DNA from: Streptomyces sp. Tu 3180
GTDB lineage: Bacteria > Actinomycetota > Actinomycetes > Streptomycetales > Streptomycetaceae
Length of the DNA: 64,000 bases
Reading direction: 5' to 3'
NCBI RefSeq assembly: GCF_009852415.1
Contig: NZ_WOXS01000002.1
Span: 5,124,001-5,188,000 of the forward strand
This document shows positions 25,516 through 32,623 of this stretch, piece after piece. The notes below the pieces were generated by a model. That model saw only the letters and a list, made by a program, of their open reading frames with translations, did not search any database and was not told where the DNA came from. Made by a program: the position numbers and the translations under genes. Numbering within the stretch: the first letter of the stretch is position 1; the number at the start of each line of letters is the position of its first letter.

Positions 25516-25929
25516 GTGACGACTGCGACGACTGTGACGACACAGCAGGAGACCAGGCCCTCGGCCGCGGCCAAGCCGGTCCGATGGGCGGCGGATGCGG
25601 TGGCGGCGATGCGCGAAGGGGCACGACTGCGCCTCGACTACTCGGCGCGCAGTCTGTGGAGCGTCGACCGCATGATCGAGGAGATACGCCGGGAGGAGGC
25701 CCCGTACGCCGCCGTGGAGCTGGTGCTGCGCGGATTCGGCGCCTACACCGGCGAGGTGATCATCCGCCAGACCGGCGGCGAGTGGTGGTCCGCGGGCGGC
25801 GACCACTGGGTCCGCACGCCCGACGGCCGCCTCTGGGCCCCGATCGAGGAGGCCGTCCGCTGCTACACGGGCGACGGGTCCCTGCGGCTGCTGTGCCGGG
25901 ACGCGTCGGACGGGGGAGCGCGCCCGTAG
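25516..25929 (+). CDS. Conserved hypothetical protein, paralogue of the gene at 29108
   Basis: This 137-residue soluble protein has the core LRLDYSARSLWSVDRMIEEIR, then LVLRGFGAYTGEVIIRQTGGEWW and VRTPDGRLWAPIEEAVRCY. The same order (LDYS-x2-SL-x2-VD, LFGLGAYVGEVLVRHAG, RMPDGRIWNPVGK) recurs in the protein encoded at 29108, so the two are paralogues placed on either side of the PGRP-type amidase. I do not know a family function. GTG 25516 is used; GTG 25534 in the same frame is equally possible, and both lack a clear ribosome site. Confidence 0.7.
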   Translation: MTTATTVTTQQETRPSAAAKPVRWAADAVAAMREGARLRLDYSARSLWSVDRMIEEIRREEAPYAAVELVLRGFGAYTGEVIIRQTGGEWWSAGGDHWVRTPDGRLWAPIEEAVRCYTGDGSLRLLCRDASDGGARP

Positions 25930-26042
25930 CCCGCCGTGCCGTCACGGGCGGACGGGCGGCACCGGGGTCTCCCGGTGTGCCGCGCCGCGTGACGGCGAGG
26001 AGGCCACGGACCGCCGGCGGCCGGCGGACGGGCGGACGTGAA

Positions 26043-26079
26043 GCGGCCGGGGCCCCGCATCGGGCGGGACCCCGGCCGT
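26043..26079. terminator. Hairpin between the paralogue gene and the amidase gene
   Basis: Two 15-base arms (left CGGCCGGGGCCCCGC at 26044-26058) pair with one mismatch across a short loop. Lying between convergent genes, it probably terminates both transcripts. Confidence 0.65.
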
Positions 26080-26103
26080 CGCCGTGCGGGCGGTGGTGCG
26101 GTG

Positions 26104-28824
26104 CTACGGCGTCAGCGTCCGGCCGAGGCGGCCGTCCGTCGGCGTGCCGAGGGAGCCCTTGCCGATGACGTAGGAGTCGCCGTAGCCGAGGCCCGTGCCG
26201 TTGCTCGGCAGGTACAGGAGGACGCCGTCCGAGGTGTCCTCGCCGTCGGCGCCGAACGTCAGGTCCGCGCGTCCGTAGCCGGACAGGTCCGTCAGGGACA
26301 CCGCGGAACCGAACCGGTCGCCGGACTCCGTGGACCCGGGGACGCCGGAGGTGTCCTGCGACAGGCTCTTCGAGCCGGAGCCGGTGAGGCCGGCCGACGT
26401 GCCGGGGATCAGGAGCGCGTTGCCCGCGTCGGAACGGCCGGCGCCGTCGCGGGTGAGGTTCTCGCCGGGGGCGCCGGCCAGGGCGTCCGCGTAGCCGTCG
26501 GCGTTGTAGTCGCCGACCGAGACGGAGGTGCCCAGCGCGTCACCGGACTCGTTGCTGCCGGGGACGGACGTCGTGTCCTGGTGGATCGACTTCATGCCGG
26601 TGGTGGTGAACCCGGTCGACGTGCCCAGGACCATGGTGATCCGGCCGCCCGGCGTCGTGAAGCCGGACTCGGTGCCCACCGGCTGGCCGATGACGATGTC
26701 GTCGTAGCCGTTGCCGTCGACGTCGCCCGCGGCGAGGGAGCGGCCGCCCCTGACGGAGATGACCCCCGCCTTGGTCAGGCCGGACGCGGAGCCCGCGAAG
26801 CGGAGCACGCGGCCGACGCCGCCGGTGTCGCGGTAGTTGAGGGCGACGTCCGCGTAGCCGTCCCGGTTGAAGTCGCCGGTCGCGGCGTCGAGGTACGCCA
26901 CCGCGCCCGTGGCCGAGGTCAGCGTGCCGTACTCGGTGGCGCCGCCGGTGTGGCGGGCGTTCCAGTTGCCGCCCCTGCCGGTGCCGGCGGCGAACACGTC
27001 CGCCTTGCCGTCGCCGTCGAAGTCGCCGACGGCGACCGTGGTGCCGAGCCTGGCACCGGTCTGCGCCACGCCCGCCGTGGTGTACGAGAAGCCGGTGTCC
27101 AGCGCCGGGCCGTACATCACCACGACCCCGCCGCGGTCGGTGTCGCCGTCGGTGTCGTCCTCGCCGGGGACGCCGATCGCGAGGTCCGCGTAGCCGTCGC
27201 CGTTGACGTCGCCCCAGGCGCTGGAGGTGCCGAAGCCGTCACCGGACTCGTGGGAGCCGGGGACGCCGGGGCTGCTCTGCGTGAGCGTCCTCTTCGCGCC
27301 GGTGACCGGGCCGTCGAGGCCGCCCGGGACCACGGTGAGGCTGCCGCCGCCGCTCGAGGCGTTCGGGGTGCCCGCGACCAGGTCGGCGAGACCGTCCCGG
27401 TCGTGGTCGGAGGTGGCCAGGGCGTGCGAGATGCCCGGGGTCCTGGCCAGCGCCGCGATGCGGGGGAGCTTCGGGTAGAGGTTCTCGCCCGGGCAGGCCG
27501 TGTAGTTGGTGTCCCGGTGGCCGAAGACGCGCGGCAGGGTGACCGACGCGCCCTTGGCGATCCTGTTGCCGCTGACGCCCGCGTCCACCCCGGAGGTCAG
27601 CGTGACCCTGCCGGCCGGGTCGATGCCGTACATGCCGAACTTCCAGGCGATGACGCGCGCGATCGAGTCCATCGCGGCCCGGCTCGGCCGGGCGCTCTCG
27701 AAGTTGCCGATGTAGGAGACGCCGACCGTGTCGGTGTTGAAGCCGACGTCGTGCGCGCCCACCACCGGCAGGTCCATGCCGCCGCTGCGGCCCTCGAAGA
27801 TCTGACCGCAGCGGTCGACGACGAAGTTGTAGCCGATGTCGTAGTAGCCCTGCGCGATGTGCGCCTGCTGGATGGTGCGCAGCCGGGCGTCCGAGTCGGC
27901 GCAGGAGACGCCGTTGTCGGCGTCGACGCCGGTGTGGTGGACGACGGCGGCCTTGATCTCGGTGCCGTAGCTGGGCGTGCCGTCGTAGTCGGTGGAGGCG
28001 CCCCACTCGGCCTGCGTGATGACCGGCGGCTTCACGACCGTCGAGGGCCGGGGCTCGGGGACGGTGGGGGTGGGGGAGGGGGACTCCGTCGGGGACGCGG
28101 TGTCGGTGGCGGTCGGCGAGGGCGTCCCGGTGGGCGTCTCCGTCCCGGCCGGGGCGGAGGTCTCCGGCTGCTCGGTGGCGGTCGCCGTGCCGGTGGGCGT
28201 CCCGGTCGGGGCCGGGTCCTCCGTCACCGGCGCCGTGGTCTCCGCCGCGAACGCGGCGGGCTCCATGCCGCCCGCGGCCGGGGCGGCGCCCTCCGGGTCC
28301 GTGCCCGGGTCGAGCAGCCTGACGTCCATGCCGGCCGGCTGGCCGCCCGCCTCGGTGCCGTCGGCCCCGACCACGCGCACCTCGACGCCGTCGGCGCCAC
28401 CGGTCCACACGGAGGCCGTGCCGCCGCGCGTCGCCGCCCGCGCGGCCTCCGCGCCCTCGGCCTGGCTCTGCTCGGCCTCCAGCTTCCGCCAGCCGGACCA
28501 CTTGCCGGTCCTCAGGTCCCGGGTCCGGACCTCGGGGGTGCCCTCGACCTCGGCGTCGGGGTCGTCCCAGGTCACGAGCACCGCGCTGAAGCGCTCCGTG
28601 GCCTGCCGGTCCAGCCCCCGGCGGCCCGCGCCGCGGTCCTCCAGCCGCAGCGTGTGGACGCTCGGCTTGCGGGCCTTCGCCTTGGTGTCGGACGGCCCGG
28701 ACGACGGGCCGGCCACCGCGTAGGTGACGACGCCCGCGCCGCTCAGCACGACGGCTCCGACGGTCAGCCACGCCCGCCGTCCGAGACTCAGCGGTTTGTA
28801 CGCATGGGTCCTGCGAGGACTCAA
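26104..28824 (-). CDS. Exported PGRP/N-acetylmuramoyl-L-alanine amidase with FG-GAP repeats
   Basis: This is a 906-residue secreted or membrane-tethered protein. There is one helix at residues 20-40, a beta-rich region to about 175, and a Thr/Pro/Ala/Glu-rich linker to about 262. An amidase_2/PGRP domain occupies about 265-460, with zinc ligands His296 or His297, His436 (FGHRDTNYTACPG) and Cys444. Residues 470-906 form about seven FG-GAP/VCBS-like repeats with Ca-binding loops such as DVNGDGYADLAIGVPGE and DFDGDGKADVF. The amidase cuts the lactyl-amide bond of peptidoglycan; the repeats should fold as a beta-propeller for binding. The start is TTG 28824 after a G-rich stretch; no ATG or GTG exists before the helix. 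Confidence 0.88.
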   Translation of the reverse strand: MSPRRTHAYKPLSLGRRAWLTVGAVVLSGAGVVTYAVAGPSSGPSDTKAKARKPSVHTLRLEDRGAGRRGLDRQATERFSAVLVTWDDPDAEVEGTPEVRTRDLRTGKWSGWRKLEAEQSQAEGAEAARAATRGGTASVWTGGADGVEVRVVGADGTEAGGQPAGMDVRLLDPGTDPEGAAPAAGGMEPAAFAAETTAPVTEDPAPTGTPTGTATATEQPETSAPAGTETPTGTPSPTATDTASPTESPSPTPTVPEPRPSTVVKPPVITQAEWGASTDYDGTPSYGTEIKAAVVHHTGVDADNGVSCADSDARLRTIQQAHIAQGYYDIGYNFVVDRCGQIFEGRSGGMDLPVVGAHDVGFNTDTVGVSYIGNFESARPSRAAMDSIARVIAWKFGMYGIDPAGRVTLTSGVDAGVSGNRIAKGASVTLPRVFGHRDTNYTACPGENLYPKLPRIAALARTPGISHALATSDHDRDGLADLVAGTPNASSGGGSLTVVPGGLDGPVTGAKRTLTQSSPGVPGSHESGDGFGTSSAWGDVNGDGYADLAIGVPGEDDTDGDTDRGGVVVMYGPALDTGFSYTTAGVAQTGARLGTTVAVGDFDGDGKADVFAAGTGRGGNWNARHTGGATEYGTLTSATGAVAYLDAATGDFNRDGYADVALNYRDTGGVGRVLRFAGSASGLTKAGVISVRGGRSLAAGDVDGNGYDDIVIGQPVGTESGFTTPGGRITMVLGTSTGFTTTGMKSIHQDTTSVPGSNESGDALGTSVSVGDYNADGYADALAGAPGENLTRDGAGRSDAGNALLIPGTSAGLTGSGSKSLSQDTSGVPGSTESGDRFGSAVSLTDLSGYGRADLTFGADGEDTSDGVLLYLPSNGTGLGYGDSYVIGKGSLGTPTDGRLGRTLTP

Positions 28825-29046
28825 CTACCCCACCCCTAAAGAAGGAACACGGACACCACCGGTCACACAGGTGGCACTCACCCAGCGCGAGGAACTGGCC
28901 AAACATCACCTGGCGGGCACCGGATCCGCGCGTCCGCCCGGAGGCCCTCGCGGACGTACGGGAGGCCGAAAGGTTGTGCCCGGCGTGTGAACCGGCCGTG
29001 TGTCGATCGACACGTCCGTGACCCGTGACGCCCGGGACGCGCCGCC

Positions 29047-29094
29047 CGCTTGGTCTGCCGGGGAACCCGGCCGGGTTCCCCGGCAGACCAAGCG
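29047..29094. repeat. Perfect 48-bp palindrome without loop
   Basis: The left arm CGCTTGGTCTGCCGGGGAAC plus CCGG is followed at once by its exact reverse complement. It ends 13 bases before the ATG at 29108 and lies 223 bases from the divergent amidase start. It could be a cruciform, an RNA hairpin near the ribosome site of the next gene, or a terminator of an unannotated short RNA. Confidence 0.9.
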
Positions 29095-29107
29095 AAGGGG
29101 CGGGGCC

Positions 29108-29599
29108 ATGGAGGCTGCGGACGAGCGGACGCCGGCGGCGGGGCGGATGCGGCCGTACGCGGCGGCCTTCGTCGCCCGGATGACCGCCCGCGGCCGGCTC
29201 CCGCTGGACTACTCCGTGGCCAGCCTGCGCGTCGTCGACTTCCTGGTCGACGGGCTGCGCAAGGGCGGCACGGACCACGAGCGGGTGCGCGAGACGCTGT
29301 TCGGGCTCGGCGCCTACGTCGGTGAGGTGCTCGTGCGCCACGCCGGGGCGGTGTGGGTGGACTTCGACGAGGGGCAGCGCGCCTACTTCGGCCAGCCGGT
29401 CGGGGTGCGGATGCCGGACGGCCGGATCTGGAACCCGGTGGGCAAGGTGCACAACCGCTTCGAGGCGGACGGCGGCCCGCAGGAGTCGCTCCGGACCTTC
29501 TACCTGGTGCTGCACGGACGGGCCCGCCGTTCCCCGGCGGCCGCGCACGGGCGGCCCGCCCCGGTGCGCGTGCCGCACGAGGCACGTGACGAGCTGTGA
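29108..29599 (+). CDS. Conserved hypothetical protein, paralogue of the gene at 25516
   Basis: This 163-residue soluble protein has the same core as the gene at 25516: LPLDYSVASLRVVDFLVDGLRKG, LFGLGAYVGEVLVRHAGAVWVDF, GVRMPDGRIWNPVGKVHNRFE. It has a longer basic C-terminus. ATG 29108 follows GGGGCGGGG immediately after the 48-bp palindrome. Upstream in-frame codons would have to translate the palindrome and are rejected. The sigma factor gene follows, with a TTG start about 107 bases on. No function is known to me. Confidence 0.7.
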   Translation: MEAADERTPAAGRMRPYAAAFVARMTARGRLPLDYSVASLRVVDFLVDGLRKGGTDHERVRETLFGLGAYVGEVLVRHAGAVWVDFDEGQRAYFGQPVGVRMPDGRIWNPVGKVHNRFEADGGPQESLRTFYLVLHGRARRSPAAAHGRPAPVRVPHEARDEL

Positions 29600-29705
29600 C
29601 ACTTTCGTGGCGCCCGACGCTGATGACCGTGGGGGGCGTGGGCACCACCGGACGCGCCCACGCCCAGCGGATGCGCTACGCACTCGGTACGGACGAGGAC
29701 AGTTC

Positions 29706-30323
29706 TTGGGCCACGGAGGGGAACCCCGCCGCGCACAGGCGTACGACGGGGAGCTGGGCGCGGCCGTCGCGCGGGCCCAGAAAGGGGACGAGGCCGCCTT
29801 CGCCGCGGCCTACCGGCTCGTGCAGCCCGGACTGCTCGCCTACGTGCGCGGGCTGGTCGGGGACGACGCCGAGGACGTGATGTCCGACGCCTGGCTGGAG
29901 ATAGCCCGCGACCTGGGACGGTTCAAGGGCGACGGGGCCGGGTTCCGGGGCTGGACGGCGACCATAGCCCGGCACCGGGCGCTGGACCACCTGCGCCGGC
30001 AGCGGGTGCGGCCCCGGCCGTCGGCCCTGGAGCAGGACGTACTGGAGCTGCCCGGTCCGCAGAGCACCCACGACCAGGCCATGGAGGCGATGTCCACCGA
30101 ACACGCCCTGGCACTGGTCGGCGAGCTGCCGCGGGACCAGGCCGAGGCCGTGCTGCTGCGCGTGGTCGTCGGCCTCGACGGCCCCGCCGCCGCCCGCGTC
30201 CTCGGCAAGCGGCCGGGGGCGGTCCGGACGGCCGCGTACCGGGGTCTGAAGCGCCTGGCCAAACAGCTGGGCGTCGAAAGTGTGACGGATGAGGCGCCGC
30301 GGACGCTGGGTGAGTCGACATGA
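29706..30323 (+). CDS. ECF-type RNA polymerase sigma factor (first of two)
   Basis: This 205-residue sigma-70 family protein has region 2 (AAYRLVQPGLLAYVRGLVGDDAEDVMSDAWLEIA, FRGWTATIARHRALDHLRR) and region 4 (LPRDQAEAVLLRVVVGLDGPAAARVLGKRPGAVRTAAYRGLKRLAKQL). The frame contains no ATG or GTG before region 2. TTG 29706 (GHGGEPRRAQAYDGELGAA), with GAGGA seven bases upstream, is the best start. The stop overlaps an ATG (ATGA) of the next reading frame. The pair with the downstream membrane protein is repeated at 31949-33744. Confidence 0.85.
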   Translation: MGHGGEPRRAQAYDGELGAAVARAQKGDEAAFAAAYRLVQPGLLAYVRGLVGDDAEDVMSDAWLEIARDLGRFKGDGAGFRGWTATIARHRALDHLRRQRVRPRPSALEQDVLELPGPQSTHDQAMEAMSTEHALALVGELPRDQAEAVLLRVVVGLDGPAAARVLGKRPGAVRTAAYRGLKRLAKQLGVESVTDEAPRTLGEST

Positions 30324-30577
30324 GCGGTGGCCGGGACGGCGGACACGGCGGGCCGGGCGACGGCGCCCCGCCCGGGCCGGCCGGACCCGGCGGCCCGCGG
30401 AGGCCGGCCGGGACCGGTGGACCGAACGGGCCGGTCGTGCCGAACGTATGCCCCGGTCCGGGCAGGACCGCCCGCCCGTGCGGACCGCACGGACCGGGCG
30501 GGCCGCCCGGGCCCGGCGGGCCGGCGCGGCCGAGCGAGCCGAGTGGATCGAGCAGGGACGGGAACGGACATGGGTGA
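30320..30577 (+). CDS. Small Gly/Pro-rich collagen-like reading frame coupled to the sigma factor
   Basis: The frame encodes 85 residues made almost entirely of Gly, Pro, Arg and Ala (GGHGGPGDGAPPGPAGPGG). It starts in an ATGA overlap with the sigma factor stop and overlaps the start of the membrane partner by eight bases. It may be a real small protein. It may instead be the original N-terminus of the membrane partner separated by a frameshift, since the second sigma pair has no such insert. It may also be simply an open GC-rich frame. Confidence 0.35.
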   Translation: MSGGRDGGHGGPGDGAPPGPAGPGGPRRPAGTGGPNGPVVPNVCPGPGRTARPCGPHGPGGPPGPGGPARPSEPSGSSRDGNGHG

Positions 30578-31475
30578 ACGGCAGAACGACGGCGGGCCGG
30601 TGGGCCGTCGGCGTGTGCACCCTGAGGGCATGACGTCCGGGCACCGTGCGGCCGGTCAGGAAGGCCCCGCCACCGGCCGGGATCACGTCGTGGACACCGC
30701 CGGCCTCGAGGCGCTGCTCGCCGCCGCGCTGATCCGGGACCCCGTCGACGACGCCGCCGAGCAGCGGGCCGTCGCCGCGTTCCGGGCCGCCCGGGAGGCG
30801 GGAGCGCACCACGCGCGCACCCGGCGCCGGGACGACTGGCGGTCCCGCCGGCGGCTCGGGGGCAACTCGGTGAAGGCCGTGCTCTCCGTACTGCTCGGCG
30901 GCCTCACCCTCGGCGGGGTCGCGGTCGCCGGGATCGGCGCGACGGGACCGGACACCGACGGCCCCGGGCGGGACGACCGCCGCACCCAGGTCTCTCCCGG
31001 CGCGCCCGGTCCGTCCACCGGGGAGTCCGCCGGCGCGGGTTCCGCCTCCGCCGGACCGGACCGCCCTGCCGAGGCCCGGGACACCGAGGCGCACTGCCGC
31101 GCCTACGAGCAGGTCGAGGGGCGCGGCAAGGCGCTGGACGCGACGGTCTGGAAGCGGCTCACGGCGGCCGCGGGCGGCGAGGCGAAGGTCGACGCGTACT
31201 GCGCCGAGCGACGGGAGCGGGCCACCGCCGGGGCGCGGCCCGGCGGCACCCCGGCACCGGGGAAGAACCCCGGCGGGACCGGCCGGGCCGGAAACAGCCC
31301 CTCCGGCGACGCGCGCGACGAGGCCCCGGCCACCGCCCCGGGCAACGCCTCGGCCGGCGCCGGCGGGTCCGGTGCGGGCGGGGCCGGCGACGCCCCGGGC
31401 GGTTCCGGCGCGGCGGACGGCGGCTCGGGCGACCCTCGGGGCAAGCCCGCCCGGCCGGGCGCCGGCACCCCGTAA
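30570..31475 (+). CDS. Single-pass membrane partner of the first ECF sigma factor (anti-sigma-like)
   Basis: This 301-residue protein has an acidic cytoplasmic part with RAVAAFRAAREAGAHHARTRR and one helix (AVLSVLLGGLTLGGVAVAGIG). A long extracytoplasmic part follows, with a Cys-containing segment (ARDTEAHCRAYEQVEGRGKALD, YCAERRERA) and a Gly/Ala/Pro-rich end. Layout and position match the partner of the second sigma factor, including the AAFRAARE motif before the helix. No zinc-binding anti-sigma motif is seen, so an anti-sigma role is inferred from location only. ATG 30570 follows GGGAACGGA; earlier starts would overlap the small coupled frame. Confidence 0.7.
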   Translation: MGERQNDGGPVGRRRVHPEGMTSGHRAAGQEGPATGRDHVVDTAGLEALLAAALIRDPVDDAAEQRAVAAFRAAREAGAHHARTRRRDDWRSRRRLGGNSVKAVLSVLLGGLTLGGVAVAGIGATGPDTDGPGRDDRRTQVSPGAPGPSTGESAGAGSASAGPDRPAEARDTEAHCRAYEQVEGRGKALDATVWKRLTAAAGGEAKVDAYCAERRERATAGARPGGTPAPGKNPGGTGRAGNSPSGDARDEAPATAPGNASAGAGGSGAGGAGDAPGGSGAADGGSGDPRGKPARPGAGTP

Positions 31476-31631
31476 CGCACCGACGCGCCCCGCTGACCGG
31501 GGAGGACGGGCGAGTGGCCGGGAGAAAGTGAAGGTTGCGCGGTTGTGCGCGTGCGGACGCCCGCGTGCCGTGGAACGCCTCCGTGGAGGTCCTCGCACCG
31601 CCGACGTCCTCGCGCCGAAACCGCCGGGGCA

Positions 31632-31673
31632 ACGGCCGGGGCCGCCACCCCCCACAGGAGAGGCCCCGGCCGT
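31632..31673. terminator. 12-bp hairpin downstream of the first sigma pair
   Basis: The arms ACGGCCGGGGCC and GGCCCCGGCCGT pair perfectly around an 18-base loop. A second hairpin follows at once, suggesting a tandem terminator for the sigma-1 operon. Confidence 0.6.
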
Positions 31674-31679
31674 CGCGCG

Positions 31680-31704
31680 GTACGGGCCGCGCGGCGGCCC
31701 GTAC
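31680..31704. terminator. 11-bp hairpin with GCG loop
   Basis: The arms GTACGGGCCGC and GCGGCCCGTAC pair perfectly around a three-base loop and are followed by TTCCTAC. It is the second element of the tandem terminator after the first sigma pair. Confidence 0.65.
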
Positions 31705-31948
31705 TTCCTACAGCGCCGAGGGTGCGTTTTCTGTCACACCCCGCTGTGTCACGGGTTAGTTGCATCTTGGACGGACATGGACGGAGACAGGTTTCAGGTC
31801 GTAACGTGCCTTTCGCGCCAGGTCGCGGCGGACACATGACCACGAACCGCCCGCGGCCGGAGACCGCAACCACCAATGGGGCAACCACGACGGCGAACGA
31901 CCCGGCCCGCGAGAGCGGCGCCGGCTGAGGCGCAGAAGGGCGCGCGCG

Positions 31949-32623
31949 GTGCTGGGGGACGACGCGGAGCTGACCGCCGCGGTGCGTGCGGCACAGGACG
32001 GGGACGAGACCGCGTTCCGGACCGTGTACCGCACCGTGCACCCGAGGTTGCTGGGGTACGTACGGACGCTCGTCGGCGAGCCCGACGCCGAGGACGTGGC
32101 GTCCGAGGCGTGGCTGCAGATCGCCCGTGACCTGGAGCGGTTCACCGGTGACGCGGACCGGTTCCGCGGCTGGGCCGCCCGGATCGCCCGCAACCGCGCG
32201 CTGGACCACATACGCATGCGCGGGCGCCGTCCCGCGATCGGCGGCGACGAGACCGAGCTCACCGGGCGGGCCGCCCAGTCCGACACCGCGGGCGAGGCCA
32301 TCGAGGCGCTGGCCACCGACGGCACCTTCTCCCTCATCGGCCGGCTGCCGCAGGACCAGGCCGAGGCCGTCGTGCTGCGCGTGGTCGTGGGGCTCGACGC
32401 GAAGACCGCCGCCGAGACGCTGGGCAAGCGCCCGGGCGCCGTGCGCACGGCCGCGCACCGTGGCCTGAAACGGCTGGCCGAGCTGCTCGGTGACGATCCG
32501 GAGGCCCGTCCGGAATCCGCCGGGGTGCTCGACGCCCTTCCGCCCCAGAGAGAACCACGCCGTCGTACGGTGACGTCCGCGAGTGTGACGCAGATGCGAG
32601 CGCGGACGCAGAAGGACATGTGA
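31949..32623 (+). CDS. ECF-type RNA polymerase sigma factor (second of two)
   Basis: This 224-residue sigma factor is clearly paralogous to the one at 29706. Region 2 has TVYRTVHPRLLGYVRTLVGEPDAEDVASEAWLQIARDLERF and FRGWAARIARNRALDHIRMRGRR. Region 4 has RLPQDQAEAVVLRVVVGLDAKTAAETLGKRPGAVRTAAHRGLKRL. A C-terminal extension of about 40 residues is not needed for function. The GTG 31949 start follows AGAAGGG at about twelve bases. The stop overlaps the start of its membrane partner (TGATG). Confidence 0.88.
   Translation: MLGDDAELTAAVRAAQDGDETAFRTVYRTVHPRLLGYVRTLVGEPDAEDVASEAWLQIARDLERFTGDADRFRGWAARIARNRALDHIRMRGRRPAIGGDETELTGRAAQSDTAGEAIEALATDGTFSLIGRLPQDQAEAVVLRVVVGLDAKTAAETLGKRPGAVRTAAHRGLKRLAELLGDDPEARPESAGVLDALPPQREPRRRTVTSASVTQMRARTQKDM

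Larger units (their letters stand above)
31476..31948. other. Intergenic region before the second sigma factor
   Basis: These 473 bases hold two hairpins (listed separately), then an inverted pair of TGTCAC/GTGTCAC elements at about 31734-31752. A 30-codon frame from ATG 31836 (MTTNRPRPETATTNGATTTA) ends 20 bases before the sigma start and might be a leader peptide. No other gene is seen. Confidence 0.5.

Noticed and set aside
26038..28839. A 933-codon plus-strand frame over the amidase gene
   Set aside because: It is antisense to a gene with clear domains and has the Val/Ala/Gly/Arg bias of GC-rich shadow frames.
31836..31928. 30-codon leader frame before the second sigma gene
   Set aside because: It has an ATG and lies at a suggestive distance, but no ribosome site is clear and the composition alone cannot support it as a gene; noted only in the intergenic entry.
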